Below are positions 17,907-26,222 of a DNA stretch of 64,000 bases, in pieces. The stretch is from assembly GCF_001886715.1 (NCBI RefSeq), contig NZ_CP018082.1:4898001-4962000 (forward strand), in the 5' to 3' direction. The notes under the pieces are model-generated. The model did no database searches. It was not told the origin of the DNA and saw nothing but the letters and a program-made list of their open reading frames with translations. Position 1 is the first letter of the stretch, and every line of letters starts with the position of its first letter. The stretch is from Nocardia mangyaensis (GTDB lineage: Bacteria; Actinomycetota; Actinomycetes; Mycobacteriales; Mycobacteriaceae). Position numbers and translations under genes: made by a program.

Positions 17907-18793
17907 CAGGCCATCCTGACCGGGAGGAACATCGTGACCACCTGGGTGATCACGGTGTTGAGGACGACGGCCGCGGCGATCGACATGACCACCGCGGCAT
18001 TGACCCCATCGGCCACGCCGCGCGGTCCACCCTTGGCCTCCAACCCGCGCTGACACGCGATGACGACGACCAGGAAGCCGAACAGCAGCGCCTTGACCAG
18101 TGAGACCCACACGTCGATCGGCGTGGTGAACGCGCCGAAGGACTGCCAGTAGCTGCCCGGGGTGACATCCAGTGCCGCCACCGCGACCACGAACCCGGAG
18201 CTGATGCCGATGAAGATGATCAAGACGTTCAGCAGCGGCGCGACCAGCATCATGGCCGCGATGCGCGGCACGACCAGGCGCTGTACCGGGTCGACACCCA
18301 TCACCCGCAGCGCGTCGACCTCTTCGCGAATGGTCCTCGCCCCCAGGTCGGCCGCGATGGCGGCGGCACCCGCGCCGCCGAGCAACATCGCGGTGGCCAT
18401 CGGTGCGCCCTGCTTGATGACGCCGAGACCGCCCGCCGCGCCGATCATCGAATCCGCGCCGAGCTCGGACACGATGTTGCCGACCTGCGCCGACACGATG
18501 ACACCGAACGGTATGGCCATCAGAATGCTCGGGATCGCGGTGACCCTGATCAGGAACCACGCCTGCGTGAGAGTTTCGTTGACCTGGAATCGCCCTCGAA
18601 GGGCGTCGTTGGTACCGAGGTAGATCGCCGCGGCCCCCATGCTCAGCGCGCGCCCGAGCGTCGCCACGCTCGCTCCGACGGTCTCGGCGAAGTTTCGGCG
18701 GAATACCTGCCCGGCGCCCGCCGGCACCTCCGGGTCACCCGCGCTCGCCGCGCCCCCGGAATCCGGTGCGACTTCGCCGTATACCCCCGTCAT
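17906..18793 (-). CDS. yrbEA: YrbE-family (MlaE-like) ABC permease, A subunit
   Basis: First gene of the mce operon, a 295-residue permease. The MlaE motif is readable as ADLGARTIREEVDALRVMGV, and several long hydrophobic helices follow up to the C-terminus. An Ala/Gly-rich N-terminal tail precedes the first helix. I chose the ATG at 18793 because earlier starts would place the operator and promoter inside the gene. The candidate operator 18828-18843 lies 34 bp upstream. It is divergent from cyp123, and the two operators between them imply shared control of import and modification. Confidence 0.92.
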   Translation of the reverse strand: MTGVYGEVAPDSGGAASAGDPEVPAGAGQVFRRNFAETVGASVATLGRALSMGAAAIYLGTNDALRGRFQVNETLTQAWFLIRVTAIPSILMAIPFGVIVSAQVGNIVSELGADSMIGAAGGLGVIKQGAPMATAMLLGGAGAAAIAADLGARTIREEVDALRVMGVDPVQRLVVPRIAAMMLVAPLLNVLIIFIGISSGFVVAVAALDVTPGSYWQSFGAFTTPIDVWVSLVKALLFGFLVVVIACQRGLEAKGGPRGVADGVNAAVVMSIAAAVVLNTVITQVVTMFLPVRMA

Positions 18794-18827
18794 GGCGGAG
18801 ACCGTACCATATGATCTAGACCACATT

Positions 18828-18843
18828 CCAGACACTGGTCCAG
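18828..18843. promoter_or_regulatory. Candidate TetR operator E, mce operon side
   Basis: CCAGACACTGGTCCAG carries both outer half-sites, with one mismatch in the right core (GGTC for TGTC). Another half-site-like CTAGACC stands at 18816-18822. It is 34 bp upstream of yrbEA. Confidence 0.55.
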
Positions 18844-18925
18844 TTTTCTGGGCAGGCCAGATTTTGACAACAACAGCCGGTAGAAGCCCGAAAGCGTTGT
18901 ATTGAACTCGTGTCGCTGGTACCGT

Positions 18926-18941
18926 CCAGACACATGTCCAG
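18926..18941. promoter_or_regulatory. Candidate TetR operator F, cyp123 side
   Basis: CCAGACACATGTCCAG is the most complete copy and fits CYRGACA-NN-TGTCYRG throughout. A partial repeat (ACATGTC) follows at 18944-18950. It lies 72 bp upstream of the cyp123 start. Confidence 0.65.
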
Positions 18942-19013
18942 CTACATGTCTCCCTCTGGGTTCTCGGTTCCCGCCGCCGACGGAGACGACCTATCGAAAC
19001 CGGGGTGTTCGCG

Positions 19014-20219
19014 ATGACCGGCACCACTGTGGAGCCCGTGAATTTCGACCCGTACGACTACGGATTCCACGACGATCCCTATCCGACGTACCACCGCCTG
19101 CGCACCGAGGCGCCGCTCTACCACAATCCGGACCTCGATTTCTGGGCGCTGTCGCGGCATGCCGACGTGATCGCGGCGTTCCGGGACAGCAATCGCCTCT
19201 CCAGCGCCAATGGCGTCTCCCTCGATCCGGCGGCGTGGGGTCCGCACGCGCATCGGGTGATGTCATTTCTGGCGATGGACGATCCGCGGCACATGCGGAT
19301 GCGCCGGCTCGTCTTCCGGGGGTTCACGCCGAAACGGGTGGCCGAGATGGAAGCCCGGATCCGTGAGATCACCCTGGAACATCTCGAGCCCGCGCTCGCG
19401 CGCGGCAGTTTCGACTGGATCGACGAGGTCGCGGGCAAGCTGCCGATGGACGTCATCTCCGAACTCATGGGCGTCCCGGAGTCCGACCGCGCCGAGATCC
19501 GCCGGCTGGCGGATCTGGTGGTGCACCGCGAAGAGGGCGTGCTCGATGTGCCCGTCGAGGCGATCGAGGCATCGATCTCACTGTTCGGCTACTACACCGA
19601 GATGGTCGCCCAGCGCCGCGCGAACCCGACCGACGATCTCACCTCGGCGCTGCTGGACGCCGAAATCGACGACGACACCCTCACCGATCACGAGATCATC
19701 GGCTTCATGTTCCTGATGGTCGTGGCCGGAAACGAGACCACCACCAAGCTTTTGGGCAACGCGCTCTACTGGGCCGGCGCCAATCCGGCGGAATACGCCA
19801 AGGTCGTCGCCGAACCGGAGCTGGTCAGCGACTGGGTGGAGGAGACCCTGCGCTACGACACCTCCAGCCAGATCGTGGCCCGCACCGCGGCGGTCGACCT
19901 CGACTACCACGGCGCCACCATCCCCGCGGGCGCGAAGGTGCTACTGCTGATCGGTTCGGCCAACCGTGATCCGGCGGCCTTCGACGACGGCGACAGCTAC
20001 GTCATCGACCGCAGCAGTGGTGCGGCGCTCGCCAGTTTCGGTGCGGGCGTGCACTTCTGCCTCGGCGCGCATCTGGCCCGGCTGGAGGCGACCGTCGTGC
20101 TCGGCGAATTCGCCTCGCGGGTCGCGTCTTTCGAGGTCAGGGCGGAGGGCATCGTGCGGGTGCACTCGACCAATGTCCGCGGCTTCGCCACACTTCCGAT
20201 CACGGTGGAGGTCAGCTAG
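19014..20219 (+). CDS. cyp123: Cytochrome P450 CYP123-type
   Basis: P450 of 401 residues very like M. tuberculosis CYP123 as I recall it: FDPYDYGFHDDPYPTYHRL at the start, GVSLDPA, and GKLPMDVISELMGVP in the middle. Catalytic motifs are the I-helix VVAGNETTTK, E-x-x-R in VEETLRYDT, and the haem loop FGAGVHFCLG. A GTG at 19005 is possible, but GGGG at 19002-19005 suits the ATG at 19014. In M. tuberculosis this gene sits next to cyp51; here it heads a separate operon with SDR, ferredoxin and three further genes. The CYP123 substrate is not established to my knowledge; a sterol or fatty acid is likely. Confidence 0.88.
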   Translation: MTGTTVEPVNFDPYDYGFHDDPYPTYHRLRTEAPLYHNPDLDFWALSRHADVIAAFRDSNRLSSANGVSLDPAAWGPHAHRVMSFLAMDDPRHMRMRRLVFRGFTPKRVAEMEARIREITLEHLEPALARGSFDWIDEVAGKLPMDVISELMGVPESDRAEIRRLADLVVHREEGVLDVPVEAIEASISLFGYYTEMVAQRRANPTDDLTSALLDAEIDDDTLTDHEIIGFMFLMVVAGNETTTKLLGNALYWAGANPAEYAKVVAEPELVSDWVEETLRYDTSSQIVARTAAVDLDYHGATIPAGAKVLLLIGSANRDPAAFDDGDSYVIDRSSGAALASFGAGVHFCLGAHLARLEATVVLGEFASRVASFEVRAEGIVRVHSTNVRGFATLPITVEVS

Positions 20220-21007
20220 TGCCCCGATTCGAACCCAACCCCGATCGCAGGCCGGCGCTGGTCGCCGGCGCGTCCTCCGGTATCGGCGCCGCGACCGCCG
20301 TCGCCCTGGCCCAACTCGGCCACCCGGTCACCCTGGGCGCGCGCCGGGTCGAGTTGTGCGAGGAGATCGCCGCCAAGATCCGCGCGGGTGGCGGAGAGGC
20401 GTACGCGCACCGTCTCGATGTCACCGACGGCGGCTCCGTCGACGAGTTCGTCACGGCCGCCGAACGCACCCTCGGCCCGACCGAGATCCTCGTCTCCGGG
20501 GCCGGCGACATCGAATTCGCCCTGGTCGGCGAGATGGACCCGGAACGCTTCCTGCACCAGGTGCAGGTCCACCTCGTCGGCGCGCAGCGGCTGATCCATC
20601 GTGTGCTACCCGGCATGAGAGCGCGGCGGCGCGGCGATCTGGTGGTGATCAGTTCCGACTGCGCCGACAACCCTCGACCCCGCTCCGGTGCCTACAGCGC
20701 GGCGAAGAACGGCCTGGAAGCCATGGTCGGCCAGCTGCGGATGGAGTTGGAGGGCAGCGGCATTCGCGCCTCCCTCGTCCGCCCCGGTCCGACGCTGACC
20801 GGGATGGGTATGGACTCGACGCCGGAGGTCGTCGGGCCGTTGCTGCAGGACTGGAAGGACTGGGGATTCGCCCGCCACCCCTACATGCTGCGCCCGCAAC
20901 ACCTCGCCGACGCGGTCACGACGGTCGTCTCGGTTCCGCGTGGCGCGCACATGGTGTTGGTCGAGGTGCAGCCCGAGGCGCCGCTGCGAGACCTGGACGC
21001 GTCATGA
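20219..21007 (+). CDS. Short-chain dehydrogenase/reductase
   Basis: SDR of 262 residues: ALVAGASSGIGAATAVAL at the N-terminus, VSGAGDIEF replacing the usual NNAG, VISSDC as the catalytic serine segment, and YSAAKNGLE with the Tyr-x-x-x-Lys pair. The Ser-Gly-Ala-Gly variant is a mild departure from the family. The GTG start shares a base with the cyp123 stop, and its stop overlaps the ferredoxin start by 4 bp. This matches Rv0765c between cyp51 and cyp123 in M. tuberculosis. It probably oxidises or reduces a P450 product. Confidence 0.88.
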   Translation: MPRFEPNPDRRPALVAGASSGIGAATAVALAQLGHPVTLGARRVELCEEIAAKIRAGGGEAYAHRLDVTDGGSVDEFVTAAERTLGPTEILVSGAGDIEFALVGEMDPERFLHQVQVHLVGAQRLIHRVLPGMRARRRGDLVVISSDCADNPRPRSGAYSAAKNGLEAMVGQLRMELEGSGIRASLVRPGPTLTGMGMDSTPEVVGPLLQDWKDWGFARHPYMLRPQHLADAVTTVVSVPRGAHMVLVEVQPEAPLRDLDAS

Positions 21008-21231
21008 GGATCGTCGTCGACCTCGATCTGTGTCAGGGCCACGGGGTCTGCCAAGACGAGGCGCCCGCGGTCTTCACCGTGCCCAAACACGGCACGGTCC
21101 ACATCGTCGACCCCACCCCGGGCGCCGCGCAGCGCGAGGCCGTGGAGACCGCGATCCGCTACTGCCCCACCCGAGCGCTGTCGATCACCGACGGCGGCGA
21201 ACCCGACTCCGCTGTGAAAGGCACTGACTGA
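21004..21231 (+). CDS. 3Fe-4S ferredoxin, P450 redox partner
   Basis: Ferredoxin of 75 residues with the three-cysteine pattern of actinobacterial P450 partners: CQGHGVC supplies Cys10 and Cys16, and YCPT supplies the third cysteine. A Gly-His dipeptide takes the place of the usual second cysteine, as expected for a [3Fe-4S] cluster. It matches Rv0763c, the electron donor of CYP51. No ferredoxin is next to cyp51 or cyp125 in this window, so this protein may serve all three P450s. Both ends overlap neighbours (4 bp and 1 bp). Confidence 0.92.
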   Translation: MRIVVDLDLCQGHGVCQDEAPAVFTVPKHGTVHIVDPTPGAAQREAVETAIRYCPTRALSITDGGEPDSAVKGTD

Positions 21232-21782
21232 TGGCACGTTTCGAACGGTCCGAACTCGAGGAGATGGTTCGGCGCTGGGTCGCGGAGAACAAGCGCTGCG
21301 AGGAGAAGGGCGACTGGAAGCCCCTCGCCGAGATGTACACCGAGGACGCCACCTACGGCTGGAACTACGGTCCCAAGCAGGAGTTCATGTCCGTCGGCCG
21401 CGACGAGATCCGCGACTACGCCCTCGGTCAGGAGATGCTCGGCCTCGAGGGCTGGACCTATCCGTACCAGGAATTCGTCATCGACGAGCGCAGCGGCACC
21501 GTCATCGGCTTCTGGAAACAGGTCAACGAGGGCACGCGCGCCGACGGCCGCCACTACTCCCCCGAGGGCATCGGCGGCAGCTGGTTCCGCTACGGCGGCG
21601 ACTTCCAATGGTCCTGGCAGCGCGACTTCTTCGACTTCGGCAATGTCTCGGCGATGTTCCTCGACATGATCACCGACAACGCGCTCTCCCCCGGCATGCA
21701 CCAGCGCATCGAGCGCTCGGTCTCGCGTGATCCCCTGCCCGGCTGGTACCGGATCGGCGAATCGCCGGTCCCGCTGTGGTGA
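21231..21782 (+). CDS. SnoaL/NTF2-like protein
   Basis: Protein of 183 residues with the cone-shaped alpha+beta pattern of the NTF2/SnoaL group: an N-terminal helix pair (ELEEMVRRWVAENKRCEEKGDWKPLAEMY, given here by its ends only in residues 5-35), then EDATYGWNYGP and an IGFWKQVNEG strand. Many members are hydratases, isomerases or ligand binders in steroid and polyketide routes. The start overlaps the ferredoxin stop by one base (TGATG). No catalytic residue can be assigned with confidence. The operon context with P450, SDR and acyl-CoA ligase suggests action on a sterol-derived intermediate. Confidence 0.7.
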   Translation: MARFERSELEEMVRRWVAENKRCEEKGDWKPLAEMYTEDATYGWNYGPKQEFMSVGRDEIRDYALGQEMLGLEGWTYPYQEFVIDERSGTVIGFWKQVNEGTRADGRHYSPEGIGGSWFRYGGDFQWSWQRDFFDFGNVSAMFLDMITDNALSPGMHQRIERSVSRDPLPGWYRIGESPVPLW

Positions 21783-21786
21783 TCCG

Positions 21787-23025
21787 ATGAGCACGTATGC
21801 GGAGCTGTCCCGAGACCAACTGGCCGCACTGGTCCCGGAGTTGCTGCTGTGCGGGCACCTCATCGACCGATCCGGGATGGCGCACACCATCGCCGCGTTC
21901 GGCCGGGAGGGGATGACGGCGGTGGCCATCGAGGAATGGCAGCTGGCCAGCCCGATCTACACCCGCCGGATGCAGCGGGCCCTGCGCTTCACCGGCGACA
22001 GCGTCGAGACCATCTTCAAGGGGCTGCAACTCGACATCGGCGCGCCACCACAGTTCATGGACTTCCGGTTCCGGGTCGACGACCACGATCACGGCGAATT
22101 CTGGCTCGATCACTGCGGTGCGCTGGCCGATGTGGAGCCGATGGGCGAGGAGTTCGTGGTGGCGATGTGCCACGACATCGAGGACCCCACCTTCGACGCG
22201 ACCGCCCTGGCCACCAATCCGCACGCTCAGGTGCGGCCGGTGCACCGCCCACCGCGTCGGCCCGCCGATCGGACCCCGGTGTGCGCGTGGACGGTGATCA
22301 TCGATCCCGCGCACGTCCCACCCGCCGTCCCGGCCCATGCCGCCTTGATCGCCAATTCCGTTGCCGCGCGGACGGAACTGGCCTCGATCGATCCCGCCGA
22401 GGAGGGACTGGCCGATTACACCGGTCCGCTGCTGAGCGATCTGCGGTTCGCCGATTTCTCGCGTTCGGCGCTGCGGCGGATGGCCGAGGAGATCTGCCTG
22501 CAACAGCACCTGCTGACGCTCGGCTTCATGCTCGCCATCACCGAACGCTCCGATACGGCAACCGCGCTCGGAATCGGACGTAAGCAGTTCGCCGGGATCG
22601 CCGGCCTGACCTCGGAGCGCATCCGGCGCTGCCTGGACCTCGGTGACGATCCACGCGCACTCGCCACCGTTTTGCGTCTGCATCCCGCGCTGAACCCGCT
22701 GAGTTACACGGGAACCGACATCTCGGTCCTGAATTCTGTCGTACGCCTTCGTTTTCCGAACAACAGCGGAGCACAGACCGACGGGGCCTGGCCGTCGATG
22801 TTGACACCCGACGACCTACGCCCTCTCGACGCCCTTGTCCGCGGCGTCAACCCGCGCTTCGTCGCTCGCGTCGCCGCCACCGATCAGCACGGCTGGACCG
22901 TCGACATCGACCTGGCCGACACACCGTTCCGCGAAGCGTCCGAGGTCGCGGTCACCCGCTTCAGCACCGGTGCGGGCTTCGCCTTCACCGACCGGGGAAA
23001 GCCCTTGCCGCTCACCGTCGTGTGA
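21787..23025 (+). CDS. Conserved actinobacterial protein of unknown function
   Basis: Protein of 412 residues that I do not recognise as a named family. The middle carries a dense set of possible metal ligands: RVDDHDHGEFWLDHCGAL near residues 97-114 and AMCHDIEDPTFD near residues 124-135. The second half is helical and ends without a membrane segment, so the protein is cytoplasmic. It begins 4 bp after the SnoaL-like gene and is followed 24 bp later by the FadD ligase, so it belongs to the cyp123 operon. The His/Asp/Cys cluster suggests a metalloprotein; a role in sterol metabolism is only positional. Confidence 0.6.
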   Translation: MSTYAELSRDQLAALVPELLLCGHLIDRSGMAHTIAAFGREGMTAVAIEEWQLASPIYTRRMQRALRFTGDSVETIFKGLQLDIGAPPQFMDFRFRVDDHDHGEFWLDHCGALADVEPMGEEFVVAMCHDIEDPTFDATALATNPHAQVRPVHRPPRRPADRTPVCAWTVIIDPAHVPPAVPAHAALIANSVAARTELASIDPAEEGLADYTGPLLSDLRFADFSRSALRRMAEEICLQQHLLTLGFMLAITERSDTATALGIGRKQFAGIAGLTSERIRRCLDLGDDPRALATVLRLHPALNPLSYTGTDISVLNSVVRLRFPNNSGAQTDGAWPSMLTPDDLRPLDALVRGVNPRFVARVAATDQHGWTVDIDLADTPFREASEVAVTRFSTGAGFAFTDRGKPLPLTVV

Positions 23026-23049
23026 GCAGGCGTCGAGAGATGGATTGAC

Positions 23050-24660
23050 ATGGCCAACAACTTCGCCGACCTGTTCGAACACGCCGTCGACGCGATGCCC
23101 GATCGGATCGCGATCATTCAGCGTGATCGTCGAGTGACCTTCCGAGAGCTCGACATTCGCGCCAACCGACTCGCCAACCAGCTGGCGGACACAGGAGTCG
23201 GGCACGGCACACACGTCGGATTCCAGCTGCACAACAGCATCGAGACCATGGAGACGTTGATCGCCTGCTTCAAGCTGGCCGCGGTGCCGATCAACATCAA
23301 CTACCGATACGGCCCGACCGAGCTGGCCTACGTCTACGACAACGCCGACCTCGAAGTGCTGCTGTACCACGCCTGCTACGAGGAGTCCGTGCGCGCGGCC
23401 CTCGCGCTGGTCCCGACGGTGCGCCGGTCGATCTGCGTCGACGACGACCGCGACATCGGTACCCCTGACACCGGCGCCATCCTGTACGAACCGTTGGTCG
23501 CGGCAGGAAAGCCGTTCCGCCCGAACATCACTCGCACCGCCGACGACCTGTTCATGATGTACACCGGTGGCACGACCGGCATGCCCAAGGGCGTCATGTG
23601 GCGCCAGGAGGACATGTGGCGAGTCCTCGGCGGCGGCATCGACTTCTACAGCGGTGAACCGGTGCGCGACGAATACCAGCAGTCCGCGACCGGCGCACAA
23701 GGCGTTCCCAGCATCTGGTTCGTCCTCCCGCCACTGATCCACGCCGCGGCGATGATGCCCACCTTCAACGCCCTGTGGTCGGGCAACACCGTGCTGTTCG
23801 AACCGCGTTTCGACCCGGCCAGGATCTGGCAGGCCGTCGCCACCCACCACCCGCACATCATGGTCATCACCGGCGACGCCATGGCCCGCCCGCTCATGGA
23901 CGCCTTCGACGCCGAACCGGTCGACGCCTCCTCCCTGCTCGTCATCGCCTCGGGCGCCGCGCTGCTGTCCCAACCGGTGAAGAACGCGCTGCTGGAGACG
24001 TTCCCGACCTCGATGGTGTCGGACTCCATCGGCTCCTCCGAAACCGGCTTCGGCGGCATCGGTTTCGCGCAGAAGGACGACGATCCCGCGCGTGGACCAC
24101 GGGTCCAGACCGGACGCGGCGCGGTCGTCGTCGACGAGAACGGCCGCCCCGTCACCCCCGGCGAGGAGGGCTGGCTGGCCAAGACCGGCGCCGTCCCCCT
24201 CGGCTACTACAAGGACCCCGACCGCAGCGCCCGACTCTTCAAAACCGTCGACGGCACCCGCATCGTCGTCACCGACGACCGCGCCCGCGCCGAATCCGAC
24301 GGCACGATCACCTTGATCGGCCGCGGCAACATGGTGATCAACACCGGCGGCGAGAAGGTCTTCCCCGAGGAGGTCGAGGCCGTCGTGAAGTCCCACCCCG
24401 CGATCTACGACGCCGTGGTCATCGGCGTCCCCCACGAACGCTGGGGCCAACAGGTAGCCGCCATCATCTCTATAGCCCCCGACCACACCCTCGACCTCGA
24501 CACCCTCCACACCCACCTCCGCCCCCACCTCGCCGGCTACAAGCTCCCCAAACAAATCTGGATCACCGACACCATCTCCCGCTCCCCCAGCGGCAAGCCC
24601 GACTACCGCTGGGCGAAGGAGTTCGTCACCGATCACTCCCCCCACCACCAAACCGACTGA
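23050..24660 (+). CDS. Acyl-CoA synthetase, FadD19-like
   Basis: AMP-forming acyl-CoA ligase of 536 residues that activates a carboxylic acid with ATP and CoA. Motifs are the P-loop-like YTGGTTGMPKGVMW, SDSIGSSETGFGG, the hinge region GRGNMVINTGGEKVFPEEVE, and the C-terminal catalytic lysine in SPSGKPDYRW. The MWRQEDMWRVLGGG and DEYQQS stretches recall FadD19, which activates branched C24-type sterol side chains in rhodococci and mycobacteria. It closes the cyp123 operon. A CYP125-type hydroxylase and a side-chain ligase in one block support steroid side-chain catabolism. FadD17-like relatives are an alternative. Confidence 0.87.
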   Translation: MANNFADLFEHAVDAMPDRIAIIQRDRRVTFRELDIRANRLANQLADTGVGHGTHVGFQLHNSIETMETLIACFKLAAVPININYRYGPTELAYVYDNADLEVLLYHACYEESVRAALALVPTVRRSICVDDDRDIGTPDTGAILYEPLVAAGKPFRPNITRTADDLFMMYTGGTTGMPKGVMWRQEDMWRVLGGGIDFYSGEPVRDEYQQSATGAQGVPSIWFVLPPLIHAAAMMPTFNALWSGNTVLFEPRFDPARIWQAVATHHPHIMVITGDAMARPLMDAFDAEPVDASSLLVIASGAALLSQPVKNALLETFPTSMVSDSIGSSETGFGGIGFAQKDDDPARGPRVQTGRGAVVVDENGRPVTPGEEGWLAKTGAVPLGYYKDPDRSARLFKTVDGTRIVVTDDRARAESDGTITLIGRGNMVINTGGEKVFPEEVEAVVKSHPAIYDAVVIGVPHERWGQQVAAIISIAPDHTLDLDTLHTHLRPHLAGYKLPKQIWITDTISRSPSGKPDYRWAKEFVTDHSPHHQTD

Positions 24661-24698
24661 ACGATCCACGGACCTCAGCGAAGTCGCGCCTACCCCGG

Positions 24699-24980
24699 TT
24701 ACACCACCACGACATATGCCACCAGATGCCGCGCAGGCACATCCGGCTTCACCCGCCGATACACATCGGCCGTGCTCCCCCACCACCGCAACGTGTCCTC
24801 GGCATGCTCCCGCTCCACCCGATCGAACGGCTCGATCCCACCTACGATCTCAGCCACAACACCCGCACCGGAAGTCATACGCCGGACCCCAATCAACCCC
24901 ACCGACAGTTCTTCCACGCCGTTCGAGATAACGCAGGCACCCCACGGTTTCCGTCGATGTGGAATCCGAGCAATTGGCAC
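24699..24980 (-). pseudogene. Truncated NUDIX hydrolase fragment
   Basis: Minus-strand frame of 93 codons whose second half, EDTLRWWGSTADVYRRVKP then PARHLVAYVVVV, matches the N-terminal lead-in of actinobacterial NUDIX hydrolases, where the text usually continues into the GLWLPTGGHVEPGE region. Here it stops directly after VAYVVVV, so the Nudix box is absent and no hydrolase can be made. It lies in the 376-bp space between fadD and the HNH gene; nothing else convincing is there. The remnant marks the border between the sterol block and the accessory region. Confidence 0.5.
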
Positions 24981-25036
24981 CGCTCAGCGCCGGTGCAACC
25001 AAGAGTTCTGTCGTATGTCCGTGGCACACTGAGCAA

Positions 25037-26074
25037 GTGGATCTAGAAGATGAGTGGGCACTGAGGCGCGACATCTTCGATGTACTCCGGGAGTTGGTGG
25101 ACGCGCGGGGCGGAGCGGTTACGCGAGCCGATCTGCTGGAATTCCGCGCGGGCACCTACGCAATTCAGTTGGTCGACCGCAATCGGGGGATCCGAAATCC
25201 GCAGGTACTCGCATCGACGCTATCGATCATGTCCAAGCCCGACAGCCCGTATGCCGATGAAGAGGTCGGCGACTCGCTGTTCTCCTACGCATACCGCGAG
25301 GGTCCGATCGATGCGGGCGACAACGTCAAGTTGCGAAGATCAGCCCTCACGAAGCTTCCGCTCATTCTGCTCCGATGGATCAAGGTGGGGACCGAGATTC
25401 GGTACCTGCCCGTCTTCCCGGTCTATGTCGTCGCCGATGACCCAGCCAACCGTCGGGTCCTGATCGCACTCGACGAGTCGCTACGCCAGGTGAGCGATCC
25501 GCAGCACCTGACCGAGACCGAACGACGCTACGTACAGCGGATGACCAGCCAGCGCCTGCACCAGCCACAGTTCCGCAGCCGCGTTTTGATGGCCTATGGA
25601 AACCGCTGCGCAGTGTGCCGGCTCGGACGACCCCAACTGCTGGAAGCCGCACACATCATCGGCGACAAGAAGGCTCACGGCATCGCCGACATCCCGAACG
25701 GGTTGAGCCTCTGCAGTATCCACCACGCCGCCTACGACCGAAACATGATCGGTATCTCCCCCGATTATCGGGTCCACATCGGGCCAACGCTGGCCGAGGC
25801 CGACAACGAGGGCCCAATTCTCGAGTTCGGCTTCAAAGGCTTGAACAATGTGTTGCTGACGCTGCCCGACAAGAAGAGATTCCACCCGGCGGGAGATCGA
25901 CTCGCGGAGCGCTTCCAGGAATTTCTCACCGGAACTACGCATGCCCACCCGACCGCACCGGGAGCCATCAAGCCCGACTTCCAACGAATCACGCCGGTCA
26001 CAATGGGCACTGACCTGGGAGCGACCGTATTCGAACCTCCATTCACCGATTCACCTGCGACTCAGTCGCCATAG
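25037..26074 (+). CDS. HNH endonuclease of restriction type
   Basis: Protein of 345 residues. The C-terminal HNH domain is well formed: CAVC at residues 191-194 with the catalytic segment EAAHIIGDKKAHG (His206), then NGLSLCSIHHAAYD (Asn221, Cys226, His229/230), the zinc-stabilised beta-beta-alpha fold. The N-terminal 180 residues lack known motifs and resemble the recognition part of COG3440-type putative restriction endonucleases. The GTG at 25037 is assigned; an open frame extends 26 codons upstream, so the start is uncertain. It is convergent with the Shedu-like nuclease, with 148 bp between them. The base composition is visibly less GC-rich than the sterol block, which suggests transfer. 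Confidence 0.8.
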   Translation: MDLEDEWALRRDIFDVLRELVDARGGAVTRADLLEFRAGTYAIQLVDRNRGIRNPQVLASTLSIMSKPDSPYADEEVGDSLFSYAYREGPIDAGDNVKLRRSALTKLPLILLRWIKVGTEIRYLPVFPVYVVADDPANRRVLIALDESLRQVSDPQHLTETERRYVQRMTSQRLHQPQFRSRVLMAYGNRCAVCRLGRPQLLEAAHIIGDKKAHGIADIPNGLSLCSIHHAAYDRNMIGISPDYRVHIGPTLAEADNEGPILEFGFKGLNNVLLTLPDKKRFHPAGDRLAERFQEFLTGTTHAHPTAPGAIKPDFQRITPVTMGTDLGATVFEPPFTDSPATQSP

Positions 26075-26222
26075 CGGCCGGACAGGTCGCGCGCGACCTC
26101 GACGAGGGTGACCGACTCCTGGACAAGGCGAGGTGCCGCTGAAGGAGACAGCCCCTGCCCGGATCTCGATGCGGTCCTGCGCGATTTTGGCTGTGAATGA
26201 CGGTGATAGTCCGTGGTCTCCA

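Noticed and set aside
22816..24786. A 656-codon open frame on the minus strand
   Set aside because: Antisense to the FadD19-like ligase, whose AMP-binding motifs are complete. The antisense text has no domain.
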